Shown in pieces: positions 1 through 11,329 of a DNA stretch of 64,000 bases. The notes under the pieces are model-generated. The model had not been told where the DNA came from. It did no database searches and worked only from the letters and a program-made list of their open reading frames with translations. The position numbers and the translations under genes are program-made. Position 1 is the first letter of the stretch. Every line of letters begins with the position of its first letter. Source of the stretch: Cristatella mucedo (Eukaryota; Bryozoa; Phylactolaemata; Cristatellidae); contig WPIO01000065.1 in NCBI GenBank assembly GCA_009760855.2, forward strand, positions 1,097,501-1,161,500. The letters are read 5' to 3'.

Positions 1-227
1 TGAATTCACGCGCGCTACTAGGGGGCATTCAAAAGAAAGACCGGAGAAGACAATATTAAGGAATCCGCGCCGGCTTATGAGACGTCTAGTAAGACGGTGA
101 CCCCCATCGAGATGCAAGAGTCGGGTCTAATTAAAAGCATTTATGCGCAGCAGAACGAGGAGCAGCAGTACTGTATATGGAGTCTAGTGGATGGTCAGGT
201 CGACGCAGACCGACTCAGAAAATCCTG

Positions 228-332
228 GCTAGTTTGGTCCAGGGGTAAAGATGTTCGCCTTTGACGACCGAGGTCGCACACTCAAGCCCTGCGGCAAATG
301 TGAAGCGCTCGGATAGAGATTAGGACACTTCG
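228..332 (+). mobile_element. SINE-A, diverged copy (tRNA-derived)
   Basis: Matches the other SINE-A copies: 'gtttggtccaggggtaaaga' (A-box side), 'gaccgaggtcgcacactcaa' (B-box side), then the 'gtgaagcgctcggatagaga' tail with the first half of the LINE-like hairpin. Worn at both boxes. Confidence 0.65.
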
Positions 333-1465
333 CCAGGCCTTCAAAACCGCGGCACCCTGCCAAAGAATGATTGTCTTATAGCGACTTATTTAGACTGCTG
401 TCAGTACTGACAGTCAGCACTCATTATTAGTGCCTTACCTTCAGCACAGGTAAACGAGGAAATTGTAACTACCTTACTGCAGACTGCCTCTGCTCGAGGA
501 AACGAGGCCTCTACATAAGGCCTACGAACGCTCCTTCGAGTAAATTGAGAGCGTTCGCAAAGAACCATGCTTGCTTTCGGCTGGCGAAGCTATGAGGACA
601 ACAGGAAACGGGGTGCTGTGGGGCGTCACTATTCCAGGGACGCAGACGTCCACGCAAAGTCAAGGTTTAGCCGCAGAGCAGTTTTTGGCTGCGGATCGAG
701 TGTCCCCTAAGGGCGCAGAAGTTCTCACACGGTATATACTTAGCTTACGGTCGGCAAACCTATCGTCGAGACGTGGCCAGGTCAATCGAGTTTGGCACAA
801 CGCGGCGTCGGCGCTCGGCCATGTTTCGCGCTGGCAATGTAGCCGAATTTACGGGAGTAGTCGCAACGGCAGCAAATTGCCATGCGGTTTTTCCTGCTTA
901 AATAACAAGACAGGGTCACGCGTCGTGGGGAAGCGACAGGTCTCGCCAGAGTCGTTCGGGGTGCTATCGTCCCCCGGGGCGAGGTGCGGGGATGGTGGCG
1001 ATGCTGCTGCTGCAACTGTAGTTCCCAGTCTGTGCTGAAATTTATTGGCAAAAGCGTCGATGAAGTTCATGACCGCTCGGTTCAAGACGCGACGAGCCTA
1101 GTGAGGATTGGATTGCACAGAGCGCTCTTGCAAACTTCTAGTCCGAGGTGCTAGGCTCCACTGTGAAGTGGTAGCAAAGGTTCGAGTGCTGCTGTGAAAT
1201 AGCAAAGCCGAGAACGTTCTATTACATCTTCGTCGTTGCAGTCCGGTCACTCGCACTACCCCATCCGGTAAACAAGTTGAGCGCTCATGAATGGCCATCG
1301 ACGAAATGGGAGCCGTGCCTTGGCGGGTAATGCAATAAGCGTATTTAATCGAGGGATCTAGTTAATGCTAAACGGTTTCGTATCGGCTAAATAGACACCA
1401 AAGGCGCCACACGAAAAAGACCGTTGCTGCGGAGCATTAGCTGATTTGACGGCCTACACAGATCT
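333..1465. other. Unassigned GC-rich sequence
   Basis: No gene or repeat recognised. An ORF at 571-1038(+) and overlapping minus-strand ORFs are all open, as expected from GC-rich DNA with few stops; none resembles a known domain. Confidence 0.4.
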
Positions 1466-1535
1466 ACAGAAGGAGGCCTCATCCACAGAAGGAGGCCTCA
1501 TCCACAGAAGGAGGCCTCATCCACAGAAGAAGAAG
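1466..1535. repeat. 19-bp tandem repeat, about 3.5 units
   Basis: Unit ACAGAAGGAGGCCTCATCC repeated perfectly at 1466-1484, 1485-1503 and 1504-1522, followed by a partial unit running into GAAGAAG. Confidence 0.9.
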
Positions 1536-2940
1536 CCTAACGGCTGTCGCGACCGCTTGCTGTGGGCAACGAAGGATCGTCCACCGCTCAAACCCACGAT
1601 CTGGCTCGCGTGCGGAAAGCCAAAATACCGCTCGAGCGGCTTTTCCGGCACGCGGCGTGGCGCTCTCGCTGAGACGGGCACGCCGGCCAAGAGTGCTGTA
1701 AATGCTGTTTCCATGACGACGTCGTATTTCCGCTCGCTCTCTGCGCGCAAAGTGGGAATGCCGCCGGGTGCGAAAGCTTTCGCCACGCTCGCAATCGGTT
1801 AACTTCGCGAGAACAGATAGACCACAGATGTCGTTTGCAGTCTCAACAGGACCGAGCAATAAACTGTCATCGCCTTTAGAACGAGCAGACAATAACGAGC
1901 TTTCGCGAGTAGCCGGGCCTTCACCGAAAATAAGTAATAAAAGAGGCTGGTAAATCAGCAGATCTCGCTATGACCCTTCTATACGTTCAGCACCCCGTTC
2001 CTTTCAACATTTAACATTCTAGCTAACGCATTCCTTACTACGCATGCATGCAATCTTTCTTGCATGAACGCAAGCACGCACAAACACATTAACATGTATG
2101 CGGTTATTGATAATTCATAGCAAAGCATTCTTACTCGCGTCAAGCATTAATCACTTGTCGCTGGATCGGTCGATCGTAGCCCCATTTCGCTAGAGTTCTG
2201 CCGCCCACCAGTATGGCCAACGGCCACTGCCTGCGAAGTGTCGCTTGCAGCTAACTACACACACACAGCCGCCAAACAGTGGGGCATGTGGAGCAGTTTT
2301 ATTGGGTTGGTCGTGCTAATTACGGTTTTGGCTCATCTCACACGACCAGCTGAGCCTATTACACCTACAATCTGCCGCCATCATATCTGTCATCGGCGAG
2401 CTTGCTCCTTGGAAAGCAGCTGAGGCCTGCCTACTTGAGCCACCTCCAGTAGACTACCTGAGACCTGGGGGCGGGGCAGTGCCAAGGCAACCGCGGGCTA
2501 GTCCGCTGAAACGCGTGAGAGCGAAGCCGATGTTCCGCTGTTTCTCACCGCAGGTCCTGGAAAAACTCTCCCCGACTTCACCGCGTAGCCAAAAACTGCG
2601 ACTTCTCTACTGTACCGGCCACGAAATCCATCGGCCCTATCGGCTGGCTGGCTGGCTGGCTGGCTTCCTGTGACTGGGTTGAGATGGCGAAGCTGCAGCC
2701 GCAGACCTGCCACAGACCTAAGTGCTGGCTAGCGAGCTGGTTCGAAAATCATCATTCATTCGCGGCGGCAGTCAAGGCCATTCGTACGTGTATCCGCCGT
2801 GTACAGCATCAGAACTGGTAGCGTTAGCTCATTGTTCGCACCTCTCGCCACCAGGCCTTTGGCATGTTCGGTTCAGTGGGTCGCCTCTACATCAGCCGTT
2901 TAAGCTAGATATGTGTGGCTTACCCTTACCACCTTAAGGG
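1536..2940. other. Unassigned sequence with possible minus-strand coding at 1786-1517
   Basis: The minus-strand frame 1786-1517 (AKAFAPGGIPTLRAESERKY and on) looks more protein-like than its neighbours but matches no family I know, and no clear splice sites frame it. A (GGCT)n run lies at 2642-2665. Otherwise nothing is seen. Confidence 0.3.
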
Positions 2941-2954
2941 GACCTTTATTCTGC

Positions 2955-3205
2955 ACTAGACGGCCATATTAGCCCTACAGTCAAGTCTGCCTACTTCTTT
3001 CAGCTATTGCTTAGGCAGGGATCTAGACATCCAAAGTAGTCCATGCATTTTTGATATCCCAGTCTCGACTTCTGTAACTCACTGCTTGCTGGTCTACCAG
3101 CGTTTGCAATCGGGCGCTTTCATTTGGTGCACAACTCTGCAGCAAGGCTTGCCTGTCGTGATTGTCGTTGTCATCACCACTTGACACCACTTCTCGCTGA
3201 CCTGC
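2955..3205 (+). mobile_element. L2-A fragment (RT C-terminal region)
   Basis: Aligns with the late RT of other copies ('agtcaagtctgcctacttct', 'gtctcgacttctgtaactca'), with gaps and stops. It abuts a minus-strand copy at 3225. Confidence 0.75.
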
Positions 3206-3224
3206 TCTGACTTCATAGTAGGAA

Positions 3225-4822
3225 TGATAACAATTCACTTGATCAAGCACACTCAGAGAACTCTATCTCTTTCTGGGCGCTTTACATTTTGTGCAAAGAA
3301 AATGCGATAGAATGGTGAGTAATATCATGCTTGATGAACAACATGAATAACATGGTTAGAGGTGACATGCACAGGGTCAGCATGCAAGTGTGGTTAGTGG
3401 CAGCATGCACAGTGCCAGCACGCTTAAGCACATGAAGGACGAATCACAGGGACTCACTAAATGCTGTCCTAAATAGGTGTGTTTTTAAGTTCTTTTTAAA
3501 TGTACTCAAGTCAGGGGATGTCGTGACGGAAGTCGGGAGCGAGTTCCAGGCTTTGAGAGAATACGAACGAAATGACGGTCTCCAAAGGACTTGAGATTTG
3601 TACGAGATATTAGTAAACTAATGGATTCCGAAAAGCGGTGGTACGATTCTTGGCCTTGTGGGGGGGGAGATCTGAGAGATAGGCTGGAGCTAAAGAATGA
3701 AGTGACCTAGCTAAAAAACCTTGAAGTCAATCTGTTGCTTGAGTGATAGCCAGTGCAGGTCGGTCGGCGAGAAGTGGTGTGATGTGGCAACTGCCTCGCT
3801 CACGACAGACAAGCATAGCTGCAAAGTTTTGCAGCAGCTGTAAGCGGCTGATTGCACATGCCGGTAGGCCAGCAAGCAGTGAGTTACAGAAGTCAAGACG
3901 GATGTCACAAACGCATGGACCAACTTAGATGTGATATCGTTATCTAAACAAGCCCTAATTTTAGCAATGTTATATAGCTGAAAGTAGGTAGAATTGACAG
4001 TGGAGCTGATGTGGACGTCTAACAAAACGTCACTTTGGAACACGGCTCCTAGATTTCATGCAGAGTCAACAGGAGTTGTGCTGGCAGAGCTGAGTTTGAG
4101 CGTTAGCCTTTCCAATTTCTGAATCACACCTGGTTTGCCCATAACTAGTAAGTTATTTTTATCATCATTTGAGTTAAGAAAATTTGCTGTCATCCATGTG
4201 GGGATGTGATCAATACATGCAGCAAGGGAGTTGAGAGAATTCGACGTGCTCGAAGGCTGGAAGGGATCAAAGCAAAGGTACAACTGAGTGTCATTCGCAT
4301 CGAAGTTAAAGCCTAGATTGTGCTTGGCGATCACATCGGCAAGAGGGAGAGTATATTGCAGCAAATGTAAAGCGCCTAGAAAGAGATTAAGTTCTCTGAG
4401 GGCGCTTTATCAAATACATTATTATTGTTATCATCATTATAAACCATGAAAAGGACCGGACCTAGCAGGGAGCCCTGAGGTACCCCATATTTCAGAGGTT
4501 CCTCGGGGGATCTTTGTCCATTCACGTCAATACTCTGGAGTCTTCCGCTGAGATAGGATCTGAACCATTGCAGAGCAGTGCCAATGATGCCAAGGCGAGA
4601 TGAGAGGCGCTCTAGAAGAACTTGGGGATCGATAATATCAAAAGCTGCCGAACGATTGAGAAAAATAAGCAGAGATACTCTACTCATGTCTGCATTCTTA
4701 AGTAGGTCGTTGTACACCCTAAGCAATGCTGATTCTATGGAGTGATTAGCTCTGGAGCCAGACTGGAACTTACTAGCAAGGCATGAAGTTTCAATATATG
4801 AGTTCAACTTGTTCGCCACTTC
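3225..4822 (-). mobile_element. L2-A copy, 3' half with RT, broken
   Basis: The 3' hairpin end lies at 3225-3300 and the RT runs to 4822. ORF pieces: 4376-4819 ([20 protein letters not shown] to VPQGSLLGPVLF), 4056-4364 ([12 protein letters not shown]: catalytic YADD replaced by DAND) and 3711-4043. It is interrupted at 4356-4437 by a plus-strand L2-A tail. Dead copy. Confidence 0.9.
4356..4437 (+). mobile_element. 82-bp L2-A 3'-end micro-insertion with TATA target duplication
   Basis: Sits inside the minus-strand L2-A copy, splitting 'gggagagtata' from 'tataaacc', which are contiguous in other copies. It consists only of the L2-A 3' end: 'gcaaatgtaaagcgcctaga', the hairpin, 'gggcgctttatc' and an ATT/ATC-type tail. 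TATA at 4352-4355 and 4438-4441 is the target duplication. Confidence 0.88.
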
Positions 4823-4980
4823 CCATCAAGCAGCGCACCGATAATAAGGTTTGTCACTCACATTTAGGCTCTTTCATTTTCTTGCTCCAGCCTACCAATC
4901 GCCAATACTCTGTCATCAGGCTAGGGATCTTATCACCCACCCTTCTGACTGGAGTCTTTCAATCGTCTTAACCAGTGGGT
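4823..4980 (+). mobile_element. L2-A fragment (RT C-terminal region)
   Basis: 'gtcactcacatttaggctct' and 'cttgctccagcctaccaatc' match the late RT of other copies. It directly adjoins the 5' break of the minus-strand copy. Confidence 0.65.
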
Positions 4981-5597
4981 TAAAGCTTTTTGATTGTTAT
5001 AACTACCACGAACGGTTGACCTTGATGGGCGTACCATTATTATACTATTATTTATTATATTGTTATATTTGAAAATCTAGCGTTTCCTAATAGTTTCAAG
5101 TGATGTTCCGCGCGTTTATTTAGGGATGAGTAACTTTTAGCTACAAAAGTTGGCCGAAAAAACACCGCTCCGTTCGCTCGGCCTTAACAAAAACTCATAT
5201 TATTGAGGTCGACGTACTACTTACAGTGTAAATAGGTCTTGCAAAATAATTTTATTTACTACGATCCGGTCATCTGTTAACAATCAAAACTTGGGATTGC
5301 ATTTATAGCCACTTTGTCATTTAATAAGCCTTTGGACCTTTTTTCGGCCATGCCCGACATTCTCCGGCTGCTAGTGGGCGAGCCACTAATTCCACTAATT
5401 ATAGTCTTCGATGGTTTTGACGACTGATGTCTGTTGTTCTCCTCTGATGTCTGTTTATGGCCGAAACTTTCGAAGTGCATTTATGGCTGGGTTCTTCGAA
5501 AAGGATAATGTATATAAGTCTTTAGCAAGGAATGCTAATACAGTTGGATATATCGTGCCGGGCCGAGTGAGGGTGCATTCAAAAAAAAAAAACACAG
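4981..5597. other. Unassigned AT-rich sequence
   Basis: No gene recognised; short AT tracts only. Confidence 0.35.
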
Positions 5598-5735
5598 GAG
5601 GCTTTCGTTTGAAAACCTAGTAAAGTGCTCACCTTTGACTACCGAGGTCATGAGCTCGAGCCCTGTGGCATATGTGAAACGCCTGGATACAAACGTCTTG
5701 TAGGGCGAAATCAAATTGAATTCTATTTAATTAAT
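5598..5735 (+). mobile_element. SINE-A, diverged copy
   Basis: 'aaagtgctcacctttgacta', 'catgagctcgagccctgtgg' (B-box region) and 'tgtgaaacgcctggatac' correspond to the SINE-A body and start of its tail. Confidence 0.65.
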
Positions 5736-7277
5736 TTTTTCATGGATGTTCATATTTGTGCCGGAGAGTTCCGGAGGGTGCGTTTCACTGTTTCAGGCTC
5801 ATTGGTATTCGAGTTACAAAAGGAAGGTTGTGATATCTCATTAAGTTTTTTTGTAATTATTTCCATGTGAAGTACATCCCAGAAACTTAATAAAGCATGA
5901 GAATACAATTTTATGCACGTGAGATTGCCTCACTTTTCAAAGGTCGCAGATTACCGATCCAGTCACTTGCAATCCAAAAGTCAGGTTGGCGCTGTTCATT
6001 GGTTTGGGATATGATAACAGCCGGCATAGGCAGCACGCACCTGCTGCAGCAACACCGAACAGCTCCTCCCACACCTGCTGGGGCCTCCTGCTTATGTCAA
6101 AGGATAGTCAGATGGTCTTACACGTCTAATGATGACACGAGTTTCTCAAGGCGAACATCCGTGTCTGGCAGCTGGACAAGGTCATTTGCGGTAGTTATTA
6201 CAGAATGGCACACGATAAATAACCGAACCAAAACGGAAAACTAAATGCTCCTTAATCGCGGCTTGTTTCGCCGGCTCCACCACACGATTGTATATGGCCA
6301 TCGCATCGACGCTGGTAAAATATATCACCCAATTCGACGCTGTCTCAGGCTGTCACAGTTCAGAAAGGGTCCAGCACTGTGGTCTCATTGACCAGCCAGT
6401 AGGACCCAGCTGCAGACGTTCTCAGAGGACTTTATTACAACGACGAGCGCTAAGGCTGCTGCTTCTCGGGTTTTCTCGCGCATTTTCCCATGGTGCTACT
6501 CCGAATTCGCTTGGATAGGCTTACAGTGTATACGAATAAGTGGGACGGTCATTTGGCCCAACTTCAGGTATTCAGAACTCTTCAGAGCTGCATTTTGGTA
6601 TGAAAACCCTCCACAATTCGGACCAAGAATCCTAAATAACTCAAAAGCTACTGCTTCGGCAGTCAATCTCTCTAGATGGCGAGTCTAATAATCTGAGAGG
6701 ACGATTTATTAGGCTTTTTGCATCACATGGCTTCGCTAAGGCAGCTACGGTGGGCTTGAAACTGACGTGTCAGGCTCTGCAGCAACCAAAAGCAAGGACT
6801 TGTGAGAGAAAGTTCCAAGGTCGGTCCCACTGAGCGAATGCAAACTCAATGGATTATTGGGATTACTTTTAGTGCATAAGCGACTGCTCGAAAAAAGCGA
6901 TCATCTGGCGATGCACCATGGAATGGGAGCTTGAGTGAGACGTCAGCTCATGGCATCTACCAAGCAGAGTTCAGCAGAAGTGCTGCAGTACAGGACATGG
7001 CTAGCCGGTTGAAACGAGCTAGGCAATGATCGGGCAGTACCATTAATTGTCTTCTCGTGACATCACGTGCAGCGACTGCATGGCGGCACCAGCACTCGCC
7101 CTAGTATGCAATCACTTGGATCAGCATGACTGCGCAATTTGCGCGCAAACTCCCAGCAGCAGGGCTCCGACGTCTTGCTGCGAGCAGCCGCAATGCCTCG
7201 TGGCTTGCCCCAGAGCAATGCCGCTGGTGCGCAAAAGAAAAGCCACGGCAGGCCTGCTGGCTGCGCGGTGCAGCCTC
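5736..7277. other. 3' flank of GRHPR, no gene seen
   Basis: Would contain the GRHPR 3' UTR and poly(A) site (see 6705). ORFs at 5897-6244 and 6288-6518 match nothing I recognise. Confidence 0.35.
6705..6710 (-). terminator. Possible poly(A) signal for GRHPR
   Basis: AATAAA on the minus strand, 568 bases after the GRHPR stop. A second AATAAA lies at 6436-6431. Either could end the transcript; no downstream element was resolved. Confidence 0.25.
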
Positions 7278-7933
7278 TCAAGCAGAGCCGCCCAGTGCAG
7301 CCGGTAGCTGGACCTCTGCAGGCATGGCAGAGCCGGCCAGGGCAGCGAGGACGTTTCGCGCCGTGAGCTCTGCCATGGCCGCTCGCGCCTCTGTCGTCGC
7401 GCTGCCGATGTGCGGCAGAACGAGACAGTTGCTCAGCTTCAGCAGACGGCTGTCGACAGGCAGCGGTTCCGGAGTGGTGACGTCCAGGCCGGCGGCACGT
7501 ATCGTTCCATTCGCGAGAGCCTCGCACAGAGCGTCCTGATCGACGATCCCTCCGCGGCTGGTGTTTACAAAGATGGCGGATGGCTTCATTTTAGCGAATG
7601 CGCCAGCGTTGAAGAGGTGCGACGTGGCCGGAGTGAGTCGGCAGCAGGCAACGACGAAGTCGGACTCCGCGAGAAGCTCGTCAAAGGGTACGTGGTCAGC
7701 GCGAGCACCCGTGATGGTCGTCGGCGCCTGCTGCTGCTGCAGCTGGGAAGCAGCAGCGGATGAGCCGGTGCAGTACACTACTCGAGCTACGTCGAAGGAG
7801 GCCAAGCGGCGGGCCACAGCCTGTCCTATGCGTCCTAGACCGACGATGCCGACCGTTCGACCGTGCAGCCCGCTGCCGCATAGCCACATCGGCTTCCACG
7901 TACCCCATTCCCCGGTGCGCACGGCACTGGAGC
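7278..7933 (-). CDS. GRHPR: GRHPR exon 3 (terminal): NAD(P)-binding and catalytic part
   Basis: Terminal exon, residues 132-348, stop TGA at 7280-7278. The acceptor CCCACAG precedes 7933, and the joined frame reads AEGSSAVRTGEWGTWKPMWL, with the same length and pattern as human GRHPR. The Rossmann motif GLGRIG is at residues 162-167. The catalytic candidates are Arg257 (NTSRG), Glu286 (PEPLP) and His305 (PHIGSAT), with the same spacing as Arg245, Glu274 and His293 of the human enzyme. There is a small Gln/Ala-rich insertion around residues 188-200, and a tail slightly longer than in human (348 versus 328 residues). Two thirds of the protein is in this one exon, against nine exons in human, so this gene has few introns. 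Reverse-frame ORFs over it are shadows. Confidence 0.96.
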
Positions 7934-7965
7934 CTGTGGGTGTATGAGAACGCTGGTTAACAGTG

Positions 7966-8300
7966 ATAATAATAATGATGATGCAGATGATGATAACAAC
8001 GTCACTTTTAGTGCAAACAGAGAACTTAATCTCTTTCTAGGCACTTGACATAAGCTGCAAGGGAAGCAAGTCAATATGGTTAGTGATAACGTGCACAGCG
8101 GGCAGCACAGCCGTAAGTACATACAGGGCAAATCACGTGAACCGAGCAAATGCTGTGAGAAGCAGGTGCGTTTTAAGCTTCTATTTAAATGACGTCAAAT
8201 CGGTGGGGATATCTCGACGTCAGTCGGGAGCAAGTTCCAGGTTTTGGGAGCATACGAACAAGAGGCACCGTCTCCAAAGGATTTAAGATCGGTTCTAGGT
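7966..8300 (-). mobile_element. L2-A 3' end in GRHPR intron 2
   Basis: 'agagaacttaatctctttct' and 'aggcacttgacataagctgc' are the hairpin end on the minus strand; the match extends to the last RT codons ('gtcgggagcaagttccaggt') near 8230-8290. The end nearest 7966 has an (ATT/ATC)n tail only ~30 bp from the GRHPR exon 3 acceptor. Confidence 0.85.
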
Positions 8301-8714
8301 GCAGCTTGACGACTTCATTCAGTCAGAAGAGCGATGCCGCGATGCCTGCGTGACCCAATCGGTTAGCGCTCCGCTCCACGCATCCACACTGGCCACCGAG
8401 TGCCGGCGATGGGGGCCCTCGAGTCGAGCGGAACTATGGACTAGGGCACAGTACGTTCGCTTGGCTGCTTTGGATGAGGCTGGATGAACATCACAGCTTG
8501 ACGATACTGTAGCAGGGTAGCCAGAGCAGGCAGGCCGGAGCTTCGCCAGCGCTGAGACTGCATGTCTCTTAATGTGAGCAGGACGCTCGGCACAGTGCAT
8601 GATGCAGAGTGCCCGCTAATAAAATATGCAAGCAGTGGGCATGGGGGTTTGGAAAGCGGGTCTTAACTACGAAAACAAAATAAAGACAACTAAAGTAAGA
8701 CATTTGGATAGCGC

Positions 8715-9193
8715 TGGCAGGGATCCCTTTCTAGCAACTGTACATATGCTGTAAAGAAAGCAGCACGTCAATGCTGTAAGTGATGCTCATGCGTGATGGT
8801 CAGCTTGTGTAACCAAATAACCCGCAGATCACTGGTCGTGTGACCTGACAGTACTGCAGACAGAACCATCTATGAATCCCTAAACCTTAAGACCCCTAGC
8901 ATCGATGCTGTCCAGACGAAAATATCTTCATCGACCCTGCTGCTCAATCCTTCTTCCGAGCAGGGTCGATAAAGATATTTTCGTCTGGACAGCATCGACG
9001 TTAGGGGTCTTAAGGTTTAGGGATTCATAGATGGTTCTGTCTGCAGTACTGTCAGGTCACACGACCAGTGATCCGCGGGTTATTTGGTGACACGGGCTGA
9101 CTCTTTGCTGGCAGGGATCTCTTTCTAGCAACTGTACATATGCTGTAAAGAAAGCAGCGTATCAATGCTGTAAGTGACGCTCATGCGTGATGC
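8715..9193. repeat. Direct repeats flanking a large L2-derived palindrome
   Basis: Two ~84-bp direct repeats (8715-8797 and 9109-9193, starting CTGGCAGGGATC), themselves diverged L2-A 3' ends in minus orientation, flank a palindrome. Its arms are about 8799-8945 and 8958-9104, with a loop of about 12 bases (8946-8957). In the inner ~130 bases I count about four mismatches and one 3-base gap. The arms match the L2-A linker at about 33885-33970. Confidence 0.9.
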
Positions 9194-9228
9194 TCTTGTG
9201 TGCAAAGCATCATCACGCATGAGCACAC
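9178..9228. repeat. Short hairpin
   Basis: GCTCATGCGTGATG and its reverse complement CATCACGCATGAGC are separated by about 17 bases, immediately after the second direct repeat. Confidence 0.8.
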
Positions 9229-9724
9229 AAAGGACTCTCTATACAAGGGGACCAAGAAAATTGCTGCGATGAGCAGGTAAGGTCACCCAAGCAGTCTGCA
9301 GCAATGAAAGCTCAGCCGGTGGGCGACCTGCTGACAGGGCTGACAGCACTGCTGCACCGACTCTCGCTGGCAAAGTGCTAAAACCTGGGATCGGCATAAA
9401 CAAAACCGAAGTGGAGCTCAGAGCACCAGCCCCTACGTGCGTAGCGCATGGGAGGCGGCGCATGCGACATCACTGAGTATACAGGAGAGGCTATAAAGAA
9501 ATAAATCATTAGACAAGAGCAGTCAGCAAGACACTATTGACAAAGGTGGCCAAGATCAATTGGGTGAATTTCGAGATGTAGGACGACCAGGGCTCGGCAA
9601 GCTTGCCTGAATCCACATGCTCAACGCAAGAAGCGATTTCCGGAGGTGGGGAGGGCGAAGTTTTTAACAAAAGATGGAGCAGCAAAGCAATTGACCACTG
9701 CTACAGAAGCGCAGTGCCTGACAG

Positions 9725-9890
9725 TCGGGCTTTGGACAAAGGACACGGTAGCAGAGCAAGAGGTAAGGTGCAGGCACTTCACGACCCAGGTCGTGAGTTC
9801 GAGTCCTGCAGCAGGCAATTCTTCATTGCCCACAGCATGTGGGAGCGATAGCCGCCAAGGCTATTCTGCCACTACATAAAAATGAGGCTT
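9725..9890 (+). mobile_element. SINE-B (tRNA-derived)
   Basis: 'gtagcagagcaagaggtaag' then 'gtcgtgagttcgagtcctgc' (B box GAGTTCGAGTCC), followed by 'gggagcgatagccgccaagg' and 'ctgccactacataaaaatga'. The copy at 32195-32405 has the same order on the minus strand, which supports a family. Confidence 0.7.
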
Positions 9891-10386
9891 TTGAATCTAT
9901 TATTTTTTACGATGACTAAAAAGCCAAGTAAAGAAGAAACCGGCACGGGAAAGATATACAGGCAGCCGAAAGTAGGCCGACAGAAGCAGGATAGACATGT
10001 GACACGAAGAGAAAGAACGACAGAGTTTCAGCTGCTGTTGCCATTCAAGTGCACGTGTCTGCACACATTTATAAGCCACTTGCTAAAGATGTCTTCGGCA
10101 TCTTTTCATTCATTCATCCATCGGGACTTCGATTACAAAACTGCAACAGCTTCATGGTAGGCTAACTAAGAAGACCTCGGGTCAGCTTACAGAACAGCAG
10201 GCCTCCTATGAGTGATATGCTGGTGGTGCTGAAAACTTACCAAGGCGATATCTCACCGATCCAAGTCTCAGCTCTGCCGGTATGCACTATGCTCCTCAAA
10301 TGTGCTGTTCTTTGATCTTCAGCAAGGCAGGTGAAAACTCTGCAGCACCGCCCACATGCCTACTCTGCACCGTAGCTGGCTGTTCC

Positions 10387-10500
10387 CTACTTCCCCCACT
10401 CTCTCCCCCTCTCCCAGCCTCTCTTCCACTCAATTTCACTCCCACTCTCTCTCTCTCTCGCTCTACCCCATCTCTCTCCCCCCCCTCTCCCCCCCCCCGT
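10387..10500. repeat. CT-rich polypyrimidine tract
   Basis: Imperfect (CT)n with runs of C. The open frames over it on both strands are repeat artefacts. Confidence 0.9.
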
Positions 10501-10714
10501 CTTGCTTGCTTAGCAGATATCCTGCAGTGATTCCTCAATGACAGTCAAGCAGGACTTTGGGCCAAATGCCCGTCCAGCTCTCCTGCTTGCCAGGGAGCCA
10601 TCCTCAAAAAAGGTGAGCATCCACTTTTGTGCTTTGTGCCACTTTTTGCACACTTATTGTGCTTTGCAAGAGATGTAGCTATGAGCCTTTGAAGTATTCA
10701 TGCAAGGAGGAAGG

Positions 10715-10766
10715 CAAAGTACAGAGTGAGAGAGATATATATATATCTCTCTCACTCTGTACTTTG
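10715..10766. repeat. Perfect 52-bp palindrome
   Basis: CAAAGTACAGAGTGAGAGAG at the left is exactly mirrored at the right, meeting at an (AT)n centre (10735-10746) with no loop. A short (TA)n and (GA)n stretch follows at 10772-10808. Confidence 0.95.
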
Positions 10767-11158
10767 TGTGTATATATATATATATATCTAGAGAGAGAGA
10801 GAGAGAGAAAAGCAAGGAGAATTGAGCATTTGAAATGCGAGAGGAGGAGAGCAGAGCTGAGACTAGGAGAGCGGAGTACAGGAAAATATATGGCCGGGCA
10901 GGTCTAGACAACAGATGGCAGATGAGGACACGTGATGACAGCTGAGTAGCAGAGATGAGGACTCGGCAGCAGGTGAGAGAGGAGGGCTGTGCATTGAATC
11001 AGCACGGGACTGACAGTAAACATGGTGTCTGATTGAGCAGCATCATGGCAACAACACAGCAGCGTGGCAGAAACATAACGTTGCACGCGGTTCCCGGCAG
11101 CCTAGGGTCAGGCAGACAAGATAGCAGCAGTGCTCGCCAGTGCTGCTGCGAAGCTCAC

Positions 11159-11329
11159 CCTCAGCGAGCCTCCGCGAAACGGCCAGCAGCAGAGCAACGG
11201 TGAGCTCGGCAGTCGCTGACGTAAGCACGTCAGGAGTGTAGCCCACACGCAGGCCGCGCCTGCTGCACGCGAGCAGATCAATGTGCTCGTAGCCAACAGA
11301 CATCGTGCACACGGTTTTCAGTGTCGGCC
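11159..11329 (-). CDS. GRHPR: GRHPR exon 2: substrate-binding to cofactor-domain linker
   Basis: Internal exon of 171 bases, residues 74-130 plus the first base of codon 131. The acceptor is a pyrimidine-rich stretch ending ATTAG before 11329; the donor is GTGAGC at 11158-11153. The peptide includes KTVCTMSVGYEHIDL and RVGYTPDVLTSATAELTVAL, the region that closes the catalytic domain and leads into the Rossmann domain in GRHPR. Reading frame and phase agree with exons 1 and 3. Intron 1 before it is 7.9 kb and intron 2 after it is 3.2 kb; both are full of repeats. Confidence 0.93.

Noticed and set aside
571-1892. Prokaryote-like or protein-coding gene in GC-rich DNA
   Set aside because: Overlapping long ORFs in several frames are expected at this GC level; none shows a known domain or splice-framed structure.
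7047-7947. Several plus-strand ORFs
   Set aside because: Shadows of GRHPR exon 3, which has clear homology on the minus strand.
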